The translations under genes were made by a program, and so were the position numbers. The notes below the pieces were generated by a model, which ran no database searches, was not told where the DNA came from, and worked only from the letters and a program-made list of their open reading frames with translations. A stretch of DNA of 43,840 bases from Thermoleophilia bacterium (GTDB lineage Bacteria; Actinomycetota; Thermoleophilia; Gaiellales; JAICJC01), in contig JAICJC010000012.1 in NCBI GenBank assembly GCA_025928655.1, positions 1-43,840 of the forward strand, read 5' to 3'. Numbering within the stretch: position 1 is the stretch's first letter; each line of letters opens with the position of its first letter. Of this stretch, positions 36,812 to 43,810 are shown in pieces.

Positions 36812-37585
36812 TCACTCCTGGTCGAGGTCGCCGGCGCTGACGCCCACGACCCCCTCGACGTCGGTCAGGGCCGACACGAGGCCCGTGATCTCGCCGCTTC
36901 CCTGCACCGTCATCGCCACCTGGACGGTCGCCGGCCTGGTCGTCCCGGCCTCCGTGCGGTCGCGGCGCTGATCGCGGCCGCGTGACTCTTCCAGGTCGGC
37001 GCCGCGCGTGACCGCCAGGTCGCTGACCGTGAACCCGCGCGCGGTGCAGACCGTGAGCGCCTCGCGCAGGACGCCGCGCCCGTCGAGATAGTCGATCCGC
37101 AGGTGGGCCAGCGCCCAGCGCGCCCCCGGCAGCCGGTGCACGAGAGGGGTGTAGGCCAGGATGACGATGAAATAGCCGGCGGTGCCGGCGACGGCGAGCC
37201 GCGGCAGGCCCGAGCCGCAGGCCATCCCGATGGCCGCCGTGAGCCAGACCGCCGCGGCGGTCGTGAGCCCGCGGACGGCGTCGCGGCGGACGAAGATCAG
37301 GCCGCCGCCGATGAAGCCGATGCCGGTCACGATCTGGGCCGCGATCCGGCTCGGGTCGAGCACGACGGTGCGGGCCTCGAGGACGTCGCCGAAGCCGTAC
37401 TTGCTGACCAGCATGAAGAGGGCGGCGCCGAACCCGACCAGCGTGTAGGTGCGCAGGCCGGCGCTGCGCTGGCGGAACTCGCGCTCGAGCCCGATCAGGC
37501 TCGCGAGCGCAAACGCCAGCAGCAGATCGGCGAGCTGCTCCCACCCCTGGCCCGATACCTGGCTGAAGGCCGACCCGAGAACCAT
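36812..37585 (-). CDS. MgtC/SapB family membrane protein
   Basis: The 257-residue protein has the MgtC pattern: LLLAFALASLIGLEREFRQRSAGLRTYTLVGFGAALFMLVS, then RIAAQIVTGIGFIGGGLIFVRRDAVRGLTTAAAVWLTAAIGMACGSG, giving four to five membrane helices. A cytoplasmic ACT-like C-terminal domain of about 100 residues follows. MgtC affects Mg2+ homeostasis and ATP synthase control in some bacteria. ATG 37585 is set by TACCAT 6 nt upstream; the longer ORF in the track crosses into the GH5 gene. It lies downstream of the GH5 gene in the same direction. Confidence 0.88.
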   Translation of the reverse strand: MVLGSAFSQVSGQGWEQLADLLLAFALASLIGLEREFRQRSAGLRTYTLVGFGAALFMLVSKYGFGDVLEARTVVLDPSRIAAQIVTGIGFIGGGLIFVRRDAVRGLTTAAAVWLTAAIGMACGSGLPRLAVAGTAGYFIVILAYTPLVHRLPGARWALAHLRIDYLDGRGVLREALTVCTARGFTVSDLAVTRGADLEESRGRDQRRDRTEAGTTRPATVQVAMTVQGSGEITGLVSALTDVEGVVGVSAGDLDQE

Positions 37586-37591
37586 CGACGG

Positions 37592-37597
37592 ATGGTA
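37592..37597 (-). promoter_or_regulatory. Putative -10 box TACCAT of the MgtC gene
   Basis: TACCAT is followed by 6 nt and ATG 37585. It lies immediately after the stop codon of the GH5 gene. Confidence 0.5.
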
Positions 37598-37602
37598 GAT
37601 GT

Positions 37603-38865
37603 CTACTGCGAGGCGGCCGCGCGCATCGTCGCCGCGAGCTGCGAGGCCTCGGGCGTCAACGTGTCGTCGTCGTTCAGGAGCGCGAACCCGCCGCCCTTGG
37701 CGAGAAGCCACCGCGTCCAGCTGACGCCGTCCTTCGCGAAGAGCTGCAGCATCTGCGACTGGTACTCCTCGGCTCCCGGGTCGCCGGTGTGGATGCCCCA
37801 CTCGCCGACGAGCAGCGGGATGCCCCACTGGCGGGTGCGCTCCAGCGGCACCTGCAGCACCCGCGCCTGGGACGCCTCCGTGCCGGTGTACGCGGGGGTG
37901 TCCTGGTTGTGCGTGTCCGACCAGGACGGCACCCAGTTGTCGCCCGCCGAGTCGAGCCCGCCCGAGCCGCCGTTGAAGTAGTCGTGCCAGTCGAGGGCCA
38001 TGTGGTCGAGCGAGCCGAACGGCTTCAGGTCGGCGGTGCCGACCCCCTCGCCGCCGCCGCGGCACATGATGAACACGGTGCGGGTCGGGTCGACCTTCTG
38101 GATGGCCCGGCGCATCGGCGCCTGCCAGGCGAGCATCGTGTTCGTCGCCTCGGTCGAGTCGCCGAGCTTGCCCCCGTGGGGCTCGTTCATGAGCTCGTAG
38201 CCGATCACGTTCGGGGCGTTCGCGTAGCGGTCGGCGATCATCGTGACGAACGCCTTGTAGTAGGCCTGCGACCGGGGGGCCTCGCTCGTCCAGAACGCCG
38301 CCTCGGCATGCGCCCGGCCGCTGTGATTGTCCGGGAAGCGGCCGTTCGCGTAGTACCAGTCGGGCACGCCGCTCCCACGGCAGACCGTCTTGCCCGCCGA
38401 GCATGTGCCCTGGGCGAAGTACGGCGACCAGTGGAACTGGTGGAAGTCGATCAGCACGTTGATGTGGGCGGCCTGCAGGGCCGCGACGATGCGGTCGAGC
38501 TTGGAGAGCGTCTTGCTGTCCCAGCGGTAGTGGCCGTCCTTCGGCGCCTGCGGCTCGATCTGGTTCCAGCCCACGTAGACGCGGGCCATGTTCGCGCCCA
38601 TGCGCTGCGCGGTGGGGGCGAGGAACGACATCCCGACCGACATGTCGAACCCCTGCAGGACGACGGGCCGCCCGTTCTGGTCGACGAACTTGGCGCCGGA
38701 GGTCGTCACCCACGGCTTGACGATGTCCGTCGCCCTGGTCGTATGGACGGGCGGCGCGGGCGGCGGCAGCGGGCCGGTGCCGGCGAAGCTGCCGGGGTCG
38801 CCTCCGCCGCAGCCGGCGGTCAGGATCAGGGCGCAGGCGAGCGCCGCGAGCGCGCCGAGCCTCAC
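37603..38865 (-). CDS. Glycoside hydrolase family 5 (cellulase-like) lipoprotein
   Basis: The 420-residue protein starts with a lipoprotein signal (LGALAALACALILTAGCGGG) and a short Pro-rich linker. A GH5 barrel follows: GFDMSVGMSFLAPTAQRMGANMARVYVGWNQIEP, HINVLIDFHQFHWSPYF, VIGYELMNEPHG (acid/base Glu in NEP) and GIPLLVGEWGIHTG (nucleophile Glu). It would cut beta-linked glycans at the cell surface, perhaps the polysaccharide of the neighbouring operon. The start GTG 38865 overlaps the stop of the phosphoesterase-like gene (GTGA), so the two are translationally coupled. Both catalytic Glu residues are present. Confidence 0.88.
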   Translation of the reverse strand: MRLGALAALACALILTAGCGGGDPGSFAGTGPLPPPAPPVHTTRATDIVKPWVTTSGAKFVDQNGRPVVLQGFDMSVGMSFLAPTAQRMGANMARVYVGWNQIEPQAPKDGHYRWDSKTLSKLDRIVAALQAAHINVLIDFHQFHWSPYFAQGTCSAGKTVCRGSGVPDWYYANGRFPDNHSGRAHAEAAFWTSEAPRSQAYYKAFVTMIADRYANAPNVIGYELMNEPHGGKLGDSTEATNTMLAWQAPMRRAIQKVDPTRTVFIMCRGGGEGVGTADLKPFGSLDHMALDWHDYFNGGSGGLDSAGDNWVPSWSDTHNQDTPAYTGTEASQARVLQVPLERTRQWGIPLLVGEWGIHTGDPGAEEYQSQMLQLFAKDGVSWTRWLLAKGGGFALLNDDDTLTPEASQLAATMRAAASQ

Positions 38866-39896
38866 AGGCCGAACGCTCGCAGGAGGGCCTGGCCGGAAGG
38901 GCCGGCAGCGTGGCCGAGGCGCGGGACGCCCAGCAGTCGCTCCGTCGCGCCCAGCAGGCTGTAGTGGCTGAGCCGGGCCGGGGTGCGCGTGCCCGGCTTG
39001 ACGAACGGCGAAACGACGATCAGGGGCACCTGGCAGCTGCCGCCCGCGGGCCGGGCTGTGCAGTCGATCCGCAGCGGCTTCGCCGGCGCGCCCTGGTTCC
39101 AGGTGACGAAGATGGCCGTAGCGCCGGATTTGTAGGACGGCATCTTCGTGAGCGCCCCGATCCAGCGCCGCAGCCAGAAGTCGGCCCGGGCCAGGAAGAC
39201 GGCCCGCTTCAGCTTGCCGCCGCAGTGCTTGTTGAAGCCCGTGTCGTGGCAGCTGTCCGGCGCGATGAGGGTGAAGGGCGGGAGCGTGTTGCGCCCGATC
39301 AGCTGCCGGAGCGGTCCCTGGCTGGGCGACCCCAGCGGGAGGTCCGAAGTCGCGCAACGGGGCGCCGTCAGGTACGTCGGCGGATTCGAGAGCCTGGAGT
39401 AGTGGGACTGGAGCCCGTCGAGCTTCGCGCAGGCGCTGTGCATCCCGCCGATGAAGGCCCGCCAGCGCACCTGGGAGAGCAGGCTCGGCGCCGTCGTCGT
39501 GCAGGCGGTGTCGCAGGAGTTGTGCACGAGCCCGTGCGGGTCGCCCGCGAGCGCACCGACGTCGTTTGCGATCGCCGGATGGGTGATCGTCGAGTACCGC
39601 GTCGCCAGGCCGCACTCCTGCGCGAGCTGGTTCATGAACGGGGCCACCCGCGGCTTGCCGATCACGTGGCCGTAGCCCTGGGTGCCCATCCAGATCCAGA
39701 CGACGTGCGTGATCTTCGCCGTCTGCCCGTTTTTCGTGCCGCACGTCGGCGTCACCGTCGGCGTGTTCGACGTCGGGGGCTGCGTCACGACCGGCGGCGC
39801 GTGCGAGGCCGCATGCTCCGTCGGGCCGTTGCGGCTCGCGACGAACCCGATCAGGACCGCGACGACGACCGCGCCCGGGAGTACCCATCTCCACAT
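38862..39896 (-). CDS. Phosphoesterase-like secreted protein with altered active-site residues
   Basis: The protein begins with a membrane anchor (WVLPGAVVVAVLIGFVASR) and a Pro/Thr linker. A domain resembling the PF04185-type phosphoesterase family (phospholipase C/acid phosphatase-like) follows: THVVWIWMGTQGYGHVIG, PFMNQLAQECGLATRYSTITHPAIANDVGALAG, GATAIFVTWNQGAP, CQVPLIVVSPFVKPGT and SHYSLLGATERLLGVPRLG. Active relatives read MENxSY at the first motif and TWDEG-like at the second, whereas here they are MGT and TWNQG. Key metal or nucleophile ligands appear replaced, so it may be a pseudo-enzyme. It has paired Cys that could form disulfides. ATG 39896 is set by TACACT 6 nt upstream. Confidence 0.7.
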   Translation of the reverse strand: MWRWVLPGAVVVAVLIGFVASRNGPTEHAASHAPPVVTQPPTSNTPTVTPTCGTKNGQTAKITHVVWIWMGTQGYGHVIGKPRVAPFMNQLAQECGLATRYSTITHPAIANDVGALAGDPHGLVHNSCDTACTTTAPSLLSQVRWRAFIGGMHSACAKLDGLQSHYSRLSNPPTYLTAPRCATSDLPLGSPSQGPLRQLIGRNTLPPFTLIAPDSCHDTGFNKHCGGKLKRAVFLARADFWLRRWIGALTKMPSYKSGATAIFVTWNQGAPAKPLRIDCTARPAGGSCQVPLIVVSPFVKPGTRTPARLSHYSLLGATERLLGVPRLGHAAGPSGQALLRAFGL

Positions 39897-39902
39897 CACC
39901 CC

Positions 39903-39908
39903 AGTGTA
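39903..39908 (-). promoter_or_regulatory. Putative -10 box TACACT of the phosphoesterase-like/GH5 unit
   Basis: TACACT is followed by 6 nt and ATG 39896 (3 nt to the alternative GTG 39899), favouring the ATG. Confidence 0.5.
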
Positions 39909-39932
39909 CGTGTGCCTGGTTGCAGTGGAATA

Positions 39933-39950
39933 GGCGAATTGCGATTCGCC
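39933..39950. promoter_or_regulatory. Palindrome GGCGAAT-N4-ATTCGCC
   Basis: Perfect 7-bp arms lie in the 145-bp gap between divergent genes. This could be an operator or a hairpin. Confidence 0.4.
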
Positions 39951-39987
39951 CGGCCGCTTTGTGACGACTTGCGAATTTTGTTGAGAG

Positions 39988-39999
39988 CCTTTGTAAAGG
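39988..39999. promoter_or_regulatory. Palindrome CCTTT-GT-AAAGG
   Basis: A perfect 12-bp inverted repeat lies 54 bp before the small gene at 40042, suited to a dimeric regulator. Confidence 0.35.
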
Positions 40000-40025
40000 G
40001 GATCGACGCACGGCGGCCGGGCCGC

Positions 40026-40031
40026 TAGCGT
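40026..40031 (+). promoter_or_regulatory. Putative promoter TCGACG-N17-TAGCGT
   Basis: TAGCGT (40026-40031) lies 17 nt after TCGACG and 10 nt before GTG 40042. Confidence 0.4.
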
Positions 40032-40041
40032 GGGATCCGAA

Positions 40042-40305
40042 GTGGATGGTCACGAGGACGTCGTGTTCGCGCAGGTGCGCTTCAACGTGTTCCGCCCCGA
40101 CCGGTGGGTGACCGTCGCGGCCGGCAGCTCGGAGGACGTCGTGCGCTCCGCATCCTCCGGCCTGTACGGCGCGGTCGTCTCGCCGATGGGCGACACGCCC
40201 TACCGCGTGCGCGTGCACACGCCGCAGGACGAGGGCGAGCGCGCGAAGGGAATGGCCGACATTGCGGTCACCTCCGCCTGGGGCAAGATGCCCGCCGCCC
40301 ACTGA
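40042..40305 (+). CDS. Hypothetical protein (about 87 aa)
   Basis: The soluble protein reads DVVFAQVRFNVFRPDRWVTVAAGSSEDVVRSASSGLYGAVVSPMGDTPYRVRVHTPQDEGERAKGMADIAVTSAWGKM. It looks like a small alpha-beta fold. I do not recognise a family. The track starts it at GTG 40030, but that start overlaps the -10 box, so GTG 40042 is preferred. It precedes the response regulator gene by 130 bp on the same strand. Confidence 0.6.
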   Translation: MDGHEDVVFAQVRFNVFRPDRWVTVAAGSSEDVVRSASSGLYGAVVSPMGDTPYRVRVHTPQDEGERAKGMADIAVTSAWGKMPAAH

Positions 40306-40422
40306 ACCGGTCGCCTCCACGACACCGTCACCGTAGGCGGCGACGGACAGGCTCCGGAATGTGCCGCGTAAGCGTTCGCCCGGGCCTTCGGTAAGGATTC
40401 GGAGAGGGACCGCGGCCACCGC

Positions 40423-40428
40423 TATCGT
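40423..40428 (+). promoter_or_regulatory. Putative -10 box TATCGT, leaderless start of the response regulator
   Basis: TATCGT is followed by 6 nt and GTG 40435. Confidence 0.55.
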
Positions 40429-40434
40429 GGGCGC

Positions 40435-41115
40435 GTGAACGCCTCCGCGCAGCGCGTGCTCGTGGTCGAGGACGACCCTGCGATCGCGCGCGTGCTCGAG
40501 CTCGAGCTGGGGGAGGCCGGCTACCGGGTCGAGGTGGCGCCGGCCGGCTCGGAGGGCCTGGCCGCCATGGAGCGCGACCGCCCCGATCTGGTCGTGCTGG
40601 ACGTGCGGCTGCCCGACATGGACGGGCTGATCGTGTGCCGGCGGGCGCGCCGCTCCGGCCACGACATGCCGATCCTGATGCTGACCGCGCTCGACCGCGT
40701 CGGCGACCGGGTGGTGGGGCTCGACGCCGGCGCCGACGACTACCTGGCCAAGCCGTTTGCGATCGAGGAGCTGCTCGCCCGCCTGCGCGCCCTGAGCCGC
40801 CGCGCCGGCGGCGGCCAGACGACGCTCGAGGCCGGGCCCGTGCGGCTCGACCTGGAGTCGCGCGAGGTGAGCGTCGACGGCGCTCCGGTCGAGCTCACGG
40901 CCCGGGAGTTCGACCTGCTCGCCTTCCTCATGCACGCACCGGGCCGCGTGTTCACCCGCGAGCAGATCTACGAGGGCGTGTGGGGGTTCAGCTACCTGGG
41001 CGAGAGCAAGGTGATCGACTTCTTCGTCTCGGCGCTGCGGCGGAAGCTGGACACGTCCGCCGACGGGTCGATCATCCGCACGGTGCGCGGCGTCGGGTAC
41101 ACGATTCGCCGGTGA
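40435..41115 (+). CDS. OmpR/PhoB-type response regulator
   Basis: The 226-residue protein has a receiver domain (VLVVEDDPAIARVL, Asp56 in LVVLDVRLPDMDG, Lys in DDYLAKPF) and a winged helix output domain (SREVSVDGAPVELTAREFDLLAFLMHAPGRVFTREQIYEGVWGFSYLGESKVIDFFVSALRRKLD). Phosphorylation by the kinase encoded downstream, which overlaps it by GTGA, would activate DNA binding. The gene starts leaderless at GTG 40435. The regulon is unknown. Confidence 0.95.
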   Translation: MNASAQRVLVVEDDPAIARVLELELGEAGYRVEVAPAGSEGLAAMERDRPDLVVLDVRLPDMDGLIVCRRARRSGHDMPILMLTALDRVGDRVVGLDAGADDYLAKPFAIEELLARLRALSRRAGGGQTTLEAGPVRLDLESREVSVDGAPVELTAREFDLLAFLMHAPGRVFTREQIYEGVWGFSYLGESKVIDFFVSALRRKLDTSADGSIIRTVRGVGYTIRR

Positions 41116-42404
41116 GCGTCCGCCTCCGCCTGGCGGCCTGGTTCATGCTCGTGATGGCGGTCCTGGTGGTGGCCACCTCGGCGATCACGTACGCCATCGT
41201 CCGCAACGACCTGCACGGCGAGGCGCACCGGTCGGCGAAGCGGCTGGCCCGCACGGCGGCCAGGGGCGAGCCCGACGAGCTGCGCCTCGACGGGCTGGCC
41301 GCCCCCGGCGACCGCATCTGGCTGACGCGGCCCAACGGCGTCGTCGTCAACTCGACCACCGGCGCCCCGGGACATACCATCGCCGGCGTACGGCGGGCGC
41401 TGCGGCGGGCGCCGTCGGGATCGACGATCGCACGGGTCACTCGCCAGGACGGCGGGCAGGCGATCGTGCTGCTCGCGAACCACGGCGTCGCCTCGACCCT
41501 CGACACGCTCCTGCGCACCCTCATCGCCGTCGGCATCGGCATCCTCGTCGCGGCGGGCGTGATGGGCGCCTTCCTCGCCCGCCGGGCGCTGCGACCCGTC
41601 GACCGGATGCGCCAGCAGGTCGACGACATCCCCGGCGACGCCCTCGACCGCCGCATCACCGAGGGGCGGCCGGACGAGCTGGGCCGCCTGGCGCGCGCGT
41701 TCAACCGGTTGCTGGAGCGGGCCGAGCACGCCGCGGAGCAGCAGCAGCGGTTCGTGGCCGACGCCTCGCACGAGCTGAAGACGCCGCTCACCGCCCTCCA
41801 GGGGCATGCGCGCATCCTGGCCCGCTCGGTCGATCGCGAGGAGTGGGCGCAGGCGCGGGAGTCGGCGACCGTCATCGGCCACGAGACCCGCCGCGTGGCG
41901 GCGACGGTGGCCGAGCTGCTCTCGCTGGCCGAGGCCGGCAGCCCGGCGCTGCGCGCGGTGCCCGTGCGCCTCGACGTCGTCGCCGCCGAGGCCTGCGAGG
42001 AGATGCGCGCGCTCGATCCCGACCGGCCGCTGGAGGAGTCGCTCGCACCGGCGACCGTCTCCGGCGACGAGCGCCGGCTGGGCGAGCTCGTGCGGGTGCT
42101 GGTCGACAACGCGCTCAAGTACAGCCCGCCCGGGTCGCCCGTCACGGTCTCGGTGAGCGACGTCGCCGGCCCGACGCTCACCGTCATGGATCGCGGCCGC
42201 GGGCTCACGCACCAGGACCGGGAGCGGGCGTTCGACCGCTTCTACCGCGGCTCGGCCTCGGGGGGCGTATCGGGCAGCGGCCTCGGCCTCGCCATCGCCC
42301 AGGCGATCTGCGAACGCCACCGCGCCGTCCTCACGCTCGAGCCCGCCACCGGGGGCGGCACCCTCGCCGCGGTGCGCTTCCCGCCCACGGCGTCCGCGGG
42401 CTGA
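41112..42404 (+). CDS. Membrane sensor histidine kinase (HAMP, HisKA)
   Basis: The 430-residue kinase has two membrane helices (about 6-30 and 135-160) bounding a small outside sensor. A HAMP domain follows (RRALRPVDRMRQQVDDIP). HisKA reads QQQRFVADASHELKTPLTALQGH (phospho-His), and the ATPase has LGELVRVLVDNALKYSPPGSPV, VMDRGRGLT and GSGLGLAIAQAI. It senses an external signal and phosphorylates the OmpR-type regulator encoded just before it. The two overlap by 4 nt. It converges with the small membrane protein gene, 3 nt between stops. Confidence 0.95.
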   Translation: MSVRLRLAAWFMLVMAVLVVATSAITYAIVRNDLHGEAHRSAKRLARTAARGEPDELRLDGLAAPGDRIWLTRPNGVVVNSTTGAPGHTIAGVRRALRRAPSGSTIARVTRQDGGQAIVLLANHGVASTLDTLLRTLIAVGIGILVAAGVMGAFLARRALRPVDRMRQQVDDIPGDALDRRITEGRPDELGRLARAFNRLLERAEHAAEQQQRFVADASHELKTPLTALQGHARILARSVDREEWAQARESATVIGHETRRVAATVAELLSLAEAGSPALRAVPVRLDVVAAEACEEMRALDPDRPLEESLAPATVSGDERRLGELVRVLVDNALKYSPPGSPVTVSVSDVAGPTLTVMDRGRGLTHQDRERAFDRFYRGSASGGVSGSGLGLAIAQAICERHRAVLTLEPATGGGTLAAVRFPPTASAG

Positions 42405-42407
42405 CGC

Positions 42408-42665
42408 TCAGGCGCCGGTCGCGGGGCCGCCGGCCGCGAGGCCCGCGACGAACCACACGATCAGCACGGCCGGGACGAGGATGAAGAGCCCGAACGGGCC
42501 GAGCAGAAAGACGCCGATGATCACGACGACCACCGCGATCGCGATGGCGACCCAGAGGAGCGCGCGGCCGGTGGTCTTCGCGGCACGGACGACGGGCTCG
42601 TCCTCGGCCTCGGCCGGGGGGTCGTTCTGGGGCTGGTCCTCGCGGGGGATTTGATCCTGAGTCAT
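42408..42665 (-). CDS. Hypothetical membrane protein with acidic N-terminus
   Basis: The 85-residue protein has an acidic, Gln/Pro-rich N-terminal third (residues 1-28) and then a long hydrophobic part with two membrane helices (about 35-55 and 58-78). I recognise no family. It converges with the sensor kinase gene. Upstream lie a hairpin, a 12-bp palindrome and a direct repeat. Confidence 0.65.
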   Translation of the reverse strand: MTQDQIPREDQPQNDPPAEAEDEPVVRAAKTTGRALLWVAIAIAVVVVIIGVFLLGPFGLFILVPAVLIVWFVAGLAAGGPATGA

Positions 42666-42668
42666 GGG

Positions 42669-42697
42669 GAGGCCCTACCCGGGCCTCGCGATCGCGA
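42669..42697. promoter_or_regulatory. Hairpin GAGGCCC-N5-GGGCCTC followed by palindrome TCGCGATCGCGA
   Basis: A perfect 7-bp stem (42669-42687) and a perfect 12-bp palindrome (42686-42697) lie between the divergent small membrane protein and RsbW-like genes. Confidence 0.45.
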
Positions 42698-42759
42698 AAC
42701 CGCCGGTCATCTCGCGGCCAATCGGGGTGGTGGAGGCGGCCGGCCGCGAAACTGACGGT
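42694..42759 (+). repeat. Direct repeat GCGAAACYGMCGGT, two copies 52 bp apart
   Basis: GCGAAACCGCCGGT (42694-42707) and GCGAAACTGACGGT (42746-42759) agree at 12 of 14 positions, upstream of the RsbW-like gene. A regulator binding pair is possible. Confidence 0.4.
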
Positions 42760-42775
42760 TTATTCGCGTCGAGCC

Positions 42776-43198
42776 GTGGGCACCGACGCGGAAGTGGGTG
42801 GCCCCACACAGACATTTTCAGAATCGGCCAGGTTCGAGCATCGGCTCCCATGCGAGCTCAGCAGCGTGCCGCGGTGCCGGGCACGCGTGCGCGAGTGGTG
42901 CCAGGCGCTGAGGCTGGGCCACGAGACCATCGCCGACATCCAGCTTGCGGTCACCGAGGCCGCGGCCAACGCGGTGCGCCACTCGGGCTGCGACGAGTTC
43001 GAGATCCGGGGTTGGGCCCGCGACCACAACCTGACCGTCTGCGTGTGGGATCAGGGGCGCGGCCTCCCCGACCCGGACTCCGGCACGGGGCTCGGCATCC
43101 GCATCATTCGCACGCTGGCCGAGTCGGTCGACTTCGAGGACACCCGGCCGGGCACGCGCGTCACGATGCGGTTCCGGGTCGGACCGGCCGGAAGGTAG
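42776..43198 (+). CDS. RsbW-like anti-sigma factor/serine kinase (HATPase_c_2)
   Basis: The 140-residue protein has the RsbW/SpoIIAB fold: SVPRCRARVREWCQALRLGHETIADIQLAVTEAAANAVRHSGCDEF (N box, ATP-binding Asn), VWDQGRGLPDPDSGTGLGIRIIRTLAESVDF and GTRVTMRFR. Such proteins bind a sigma factor and phosphorylate STAS antagonists on Ser. No sigma factor or STAS gene is adjacent, but two STAS proteins are encoded in the left part of the window. GTG 42776 is the assumed start; the first 15 residues are not part of the domain. Confidence 0.85.
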   Translation: MGTDAEVGGPTQTFSESARFEHRLPCELSSVPRCRARVREWCQALRLGHETIADIQLAVTEAAANAVRHSGCDEFEIRGWARDHNLTVCVWDQGRGLPDPDSGTGLGIRIIRTLAESVDFEDTRPGTRVTMRFRVGPAGR

Positions 43199-43218
43199 AC
43201 CGCCTCCGTCGGCGGGAG

Positions 43219-43224
43219 TAGCAT
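43219..43224 (+). promoter_or_regulatory. Putative -10 box TAGCAT, leaderless start
   Basis: TAGCAT is followed by 7 nt and ATG 43232. Confidence 0.55.
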
Positions 43225-43231
43225 CGCGACG

Positions 43232-43561
43232 ATGAGTTCCAACGGCCATCAGCGGCTGGCGCGGGCCGAGAAGAACGAGCAGGCGTACAAGGATCACAAC
43301 GAGCGCCGCGCCGCGCTGGACGAAGAGGGTGGGGTGCCGGAGGACGAGCCGGTGCCGTTCGCCTGTGAGTGCGACGATTCCTCCTGCGCCCGCGCGCTCG
43401 AGCTGCCGCTCGCCGAGTATGAGCGGGTGTCCGCGCCGGCCGACCAGTTCGTGGTGGTGCCCGGCCACGAGGATCCCGAGGTCGAGGTCGTCGTGGAAAC
43501 GCACGGGTCCTATCTGGTCGTGTCGAAGCCCGACCTGAAGCGGCCCGGCCGCTCCCGGTAG
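43232..43561 (+). CDS. Conserved hypothetical protein (109 aa) with Cys pair
   Basis: The protein has a basic/acidic helical N-terminus (RLARAEKNEQAYKDHNERRAALDEE) and then FACECDDSSCARALELPLAEYERVSAPADQFVVVPGHEDPEVEVVVETHGSYLVVSKPD. I have seen this pattern (FxCECxDxxC, then PGHExPEVExVV) in many actinobacterial hypothetical proteins. The three Cys could bind metal. Function is unknown. It converges with the next gene over a hairpin. Confidence 0.75.
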   Translation: MSSNGHQRLARAEKNEQAYKDHNERRAALDEEGGVPEDEPVPFACECDDSSCARALELPLAEYERVSAPADQFVVVPGHEDPEVEVVVETHGSYLVVSKPDLKRPGRSR

Positions 43562-43576
43562 TCAGCGCCCGGGAGC
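43551..43576. terminator. Bidirectional hairpin between convergent genes
   Basis: GCTCCCGG pairs with CCGGGAGC over 8 bp with a 10-nt loop, spanning the stop of the 43232 gene and lying 14 bp past the stop of the 43590 gene. Confidence 0.55.
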
Positions 43577-43589
43577 CCGGCGGAATTCC

Positions 43590-43796
43590 TCACGCCGCGC
43601 GCTCCCAGGCCTCGCGCAGCTGCTCGCGATAGAAGACCCAGAGTACTGCGCCGACCAGGAGCAGGACGATCTCGTCGAAGGGGCCCGGCACGGGCAGGAG
43701 CCCAGCCGCACCACCCCACCGAATCGGCCTCGGAATCCGGTCGTTGCGGATCACGATTCGCACCGCTCGGACAGCTCGCCGGACGAAGCCTCGCAT
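43590..43796 (-). CDS. Small membrane protein (68 aa), DUF1232-like
   Basis: The protein reads NDRIPRPIRWGGAAGLLPVPGPFDEIVLLLVGAVLWVFYREQLREAWERAA, with one or two membrane segments and a P-x-P-GPFDE motif reminiscent of small YkvA/DUF1232-type proteins. That resemblance is weak. It starts leaderless, with TATCAT 8 nt before ATG 43796. Nothing is known of its function. Confidence 0.6.
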   Translation of the reverse strand: MRGFVRRAVRAVRIVIRNDRIPRPIRWGGAAGLLPVPGPFDEIVLLLVGAVLWVFYREQLREAWERAA

Positions 43797-43804
43797 TCCA
43801 TCCG

Positions 43805-43810
43805 ATGATA
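43805..43810 (-). promoter_or_regulatory. Putative -10 box TATCAT
   Basis: TATCAT is followed by 8 nt and ATG 43796 on the minus strand. Confidence 0.5.

Noticed and set aside
37603-40935. 1110-codon minus-strand ORF
   Set aside because: It is a chance read-through: the real GH5 gene occupies its C-terminal part, and the rest is out of frame with the phosphoesterase-like and response regulator genes.
43590-43796. Toxin-antitoxin pair with the neighbouring small gene
   Set aside because: The genes are convergent, have separate promoters and resemble no toxin family.
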